A stretch of DNA of 64,000 bases, taken from NCBI RefSeq assembly GCF_002269255.1, contig NZ_CP022824.1:124001-188000 (forward strand). Reading direction: 5' to 3'. The translations under genes and the position numbers were made by a program. Position 1 is the first letter of the stretch. The number at the start of each line of letters is the position of its first letter. The notes under the pieces are model-generated. The model was not told the DNA's origin. It did no database searches and was given only the letters and a program-made list of their open reading frames with translations. Below are positions 62,774 through 64,000 of this stretch, piece after piece. Source of the stretch: Klebsiella quasivariicola (GTDB lineage Bacteria; Pseudomonadota; Gammaproteobacteria; Enterobacterales; Enterobacteriaceae).

Positions 62774-64000
62774 CTAGCCATTATTTTCCCCCTGCGGCGC
62801 TGCGCCCGGAGAGAACTCACGCGGATCAAGTTTGCCCAGCTTCTTCAGCATCTCGTCAGTATTGAATCCGTTCATACCGCCGCCTGACTGATGATGTGCA
62901 TCAGCCTGCTGTGCCGGCTCCGCCTCCTGATTCTGAGCCTGCTGTTGCCCGTTCTTTTCCGCTTCCAGTTCTTCAATCGTTTTCAGCTGGAATCCATCCT
63001 GGAACACGACGGTCACTTCGTTGCCGGCACCAATCGGAATGACCGGGTGATACTGCTCGGCCCTTTTGATGTAGTACTCGCTCAGCGTCTGCGCAGCTTT
63101 AGATGCACCACCGCCGCCCCCCATTTTCAGAACGTCACCGGCGCCAACAGATGCGGTTGCCCCCAGGCCAACAGCCGGCTGTGAAGCCCGTTCCATGCCC
63201 TGACCAATCCCGTCAACAAAACCGGCCCCCCATGCCCAGCCGAGGATTTTTCCGTTACGCATCACCACCTCTCCCTTAACCCCGTTTTTCCCCATAAAGG
63301 AAACGTGGCCGTTAATGGGCTGATCGATGGTTTTATCACCTTTGATACAGCTGATATTGCGGGTACGGACAATGGCGCGTTCGCTGGAGACATCGCCCCA
63401 GGCTTCAAGGCCCACAAAACACCCTGTCAGGTCGTAGGTTTTGCTGTTTGGCATTTCCACGCGACCGGTGATACGCAACTGCATCGGTACAGTTGATTCA
63501 TTCCCGGTAACAGACGCGTTGGCATCTGCCCCCTCGATAAGCATGCTTTTTGCAAAGCTCCCCGACGGAATGTACGGCAATGACTTCGTTTTTTTTCCTT
63601 TGTCGTAACTGAACGTTTTACGCTGTATCTGGTTTGGTACCGGTACAGACTGGTAGCTGACCTGCGGCGGCGGTGTCATACCATTCCCCGGATAGAATGC
63701 CGTCGGAGGCGGTACCGCGGCGCCGGTTTGCGGCGGATAACTGGCTGGCTGCGGCTCCCCTTCCGGACCGGGTGGCGGTGACGGAGGAGTCGGCGCGGGC
63801 TCGCCACCAGAGACAGCCGGTTTCACGCCCAGCGACTTCAGCTGATTCTGCATGGCTTCATTGTCACTGCTGAGTTTGTCGATACGTATCTGGTCAGCGG
63901 TTCGCGCCTTACTCAGTAGTTCCACTTCCCCCTGCAGGGAGTCAAAACGCTTGTTGAGATCAGCGGCAGTCGCCTGCATTTCTGTTGTCGCGTGCTGCTC
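62774..64000 (-). CDS. traB: TraB, core channel scaffold (5' end outside window)
   Basis: At least 408 residues of a VirB10-like protein; the N-terminal membrane helix lies beyond the window edge. The visible part has the coiled-coil segment after HATTEMQATAADLNKRFDSL, a Pro-rich linker (PAPTPPSPPPGPEGEPQPAS) and the conserved C-terminal beta domain (ITGRVEMPNSKTYDLTGCFV, GWAWGAGFVDGIGQGMERAS). It spans the envelope and links TraD, TraK and TraV. Confidence 0.95.
   Translation of the reverse strand, partial: EQHATTEMQATAADLNKRFDSLQGEVELLSKARTADQIRIDKLSSDNEAMQNQLKSLGVKPAVSGGEPAPTPPSPPPGPEGEPQPASYPPQTGAAVPPPTAFYPGNGMTPPPQVSYQSVPVPNQIQRKTFSYDKGKKTKSLPYIPSGSFAKSMLIEGADANASVTGNESTVPMQLRITGRVEMPNSKTYDLTGCFVGLEAWGDVSSERAIVRTRNISCIKGDKTIDQPINGHVSFMGKNGVKGEVVMRNGKILGWAWGAGFVDGIGQGMERASQPAVGLGATASVGAGDVLKMGGGGGASKAAQTLSEYYIKRAEQYHPVIPIGAGNEVTVVFQDGFQLKTIEELEAEKNGQQQAQNQEAEPAQQADAHHQSGGGMNGFNTDEMLKKLGKLDPREFSPGAAPQGENNG

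Overview
The window looks like part of a large, mosaic F-type conjugative plasmid of an enterobacterium, most likely Klebsiella or a close relative. The evidence is a nearly complete F-like transfer operon (traB through traI, traX and finO, all on the minus strand), four IS26 copies, an IS903, and accessory genes typical of Klebsiella plasmids (arsRDABC and a chlorite dismutase). Species assignment is inference. No tRNA, rRNA or CRISPR array was seen.

Layout. 1-3.3 kb: a GC-rich, chromosome-like operon with the end of an amino-acid ABC transporter binding protein, its permease and ATPase, a TIM-barrel isomerase/epimerase and an EamA exporter. 3.4-4.5 kb: an unknown gene fragment cut by an IS5-family element, which is itself cut at a 38-bp Tn3-family terminal repeat. 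4.5-9.0 kb: a complete R773-type arsRDABC operon. 9.0-18.8 kb: an IS26-driven scrap yard. It holds a third arsA split by IS26 and inverted, a Tn3-family tnpA fragment with an intact res site and tnpR, IS66 remnants, a cupin plus chlorite dismutase pair, polymerase and nuclease fragments, and the iteron origin and 3' end of a broken second replicon. 19.0-29.5 kb: an ion and metalloid stress island with an SMR exporter, NhaA, a fluoride channel under a fluoride riboswitch, an MFS transporter, Usp plus SulP, arsRBC, and arsH with its own arsR. 29.6-32.4 kb: a truncated nuclease and hypothetical genes. 32.4-64 kb: the transfer region, read right to left as traB, traV, small ORFs, traC, trbI, traW, orf, traU, trbC, traN, small ORFs, traF, traQ, trbB, trbF, traH, traG, traS, traT (broken), orf, traD, traI, traX, finO, with many 1-4 nt overlaps suggesting one coupled operon.

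How the parts work together. The tra genes encode the type IV secretion channel and F-pilus assembly proteins (TraB, V, C, W, U, H, F, G, N, TrbC, I, B, F), the coupling protein TraD, the relaxase-helicase TraI, pilin maturation factors TraQ and TraX, and the fertility inhibitor FinO. TraS is intact but TraT carries two independent lesions, so surface exclusion is probably lost while entry exclusion may remain. The cargo gives arsenic resistance twice, plus fluoride, sodium/pH, cationic drug and chlorite tolerance. The strongest structural observations are the IS26 inversion proved by matching 8-bp target repeats, a full three-subsite res site, a 21-bp-period iteron array, a fluoride riboswitch with a candidate SD-masking hairpin, and the doubly broken traT.
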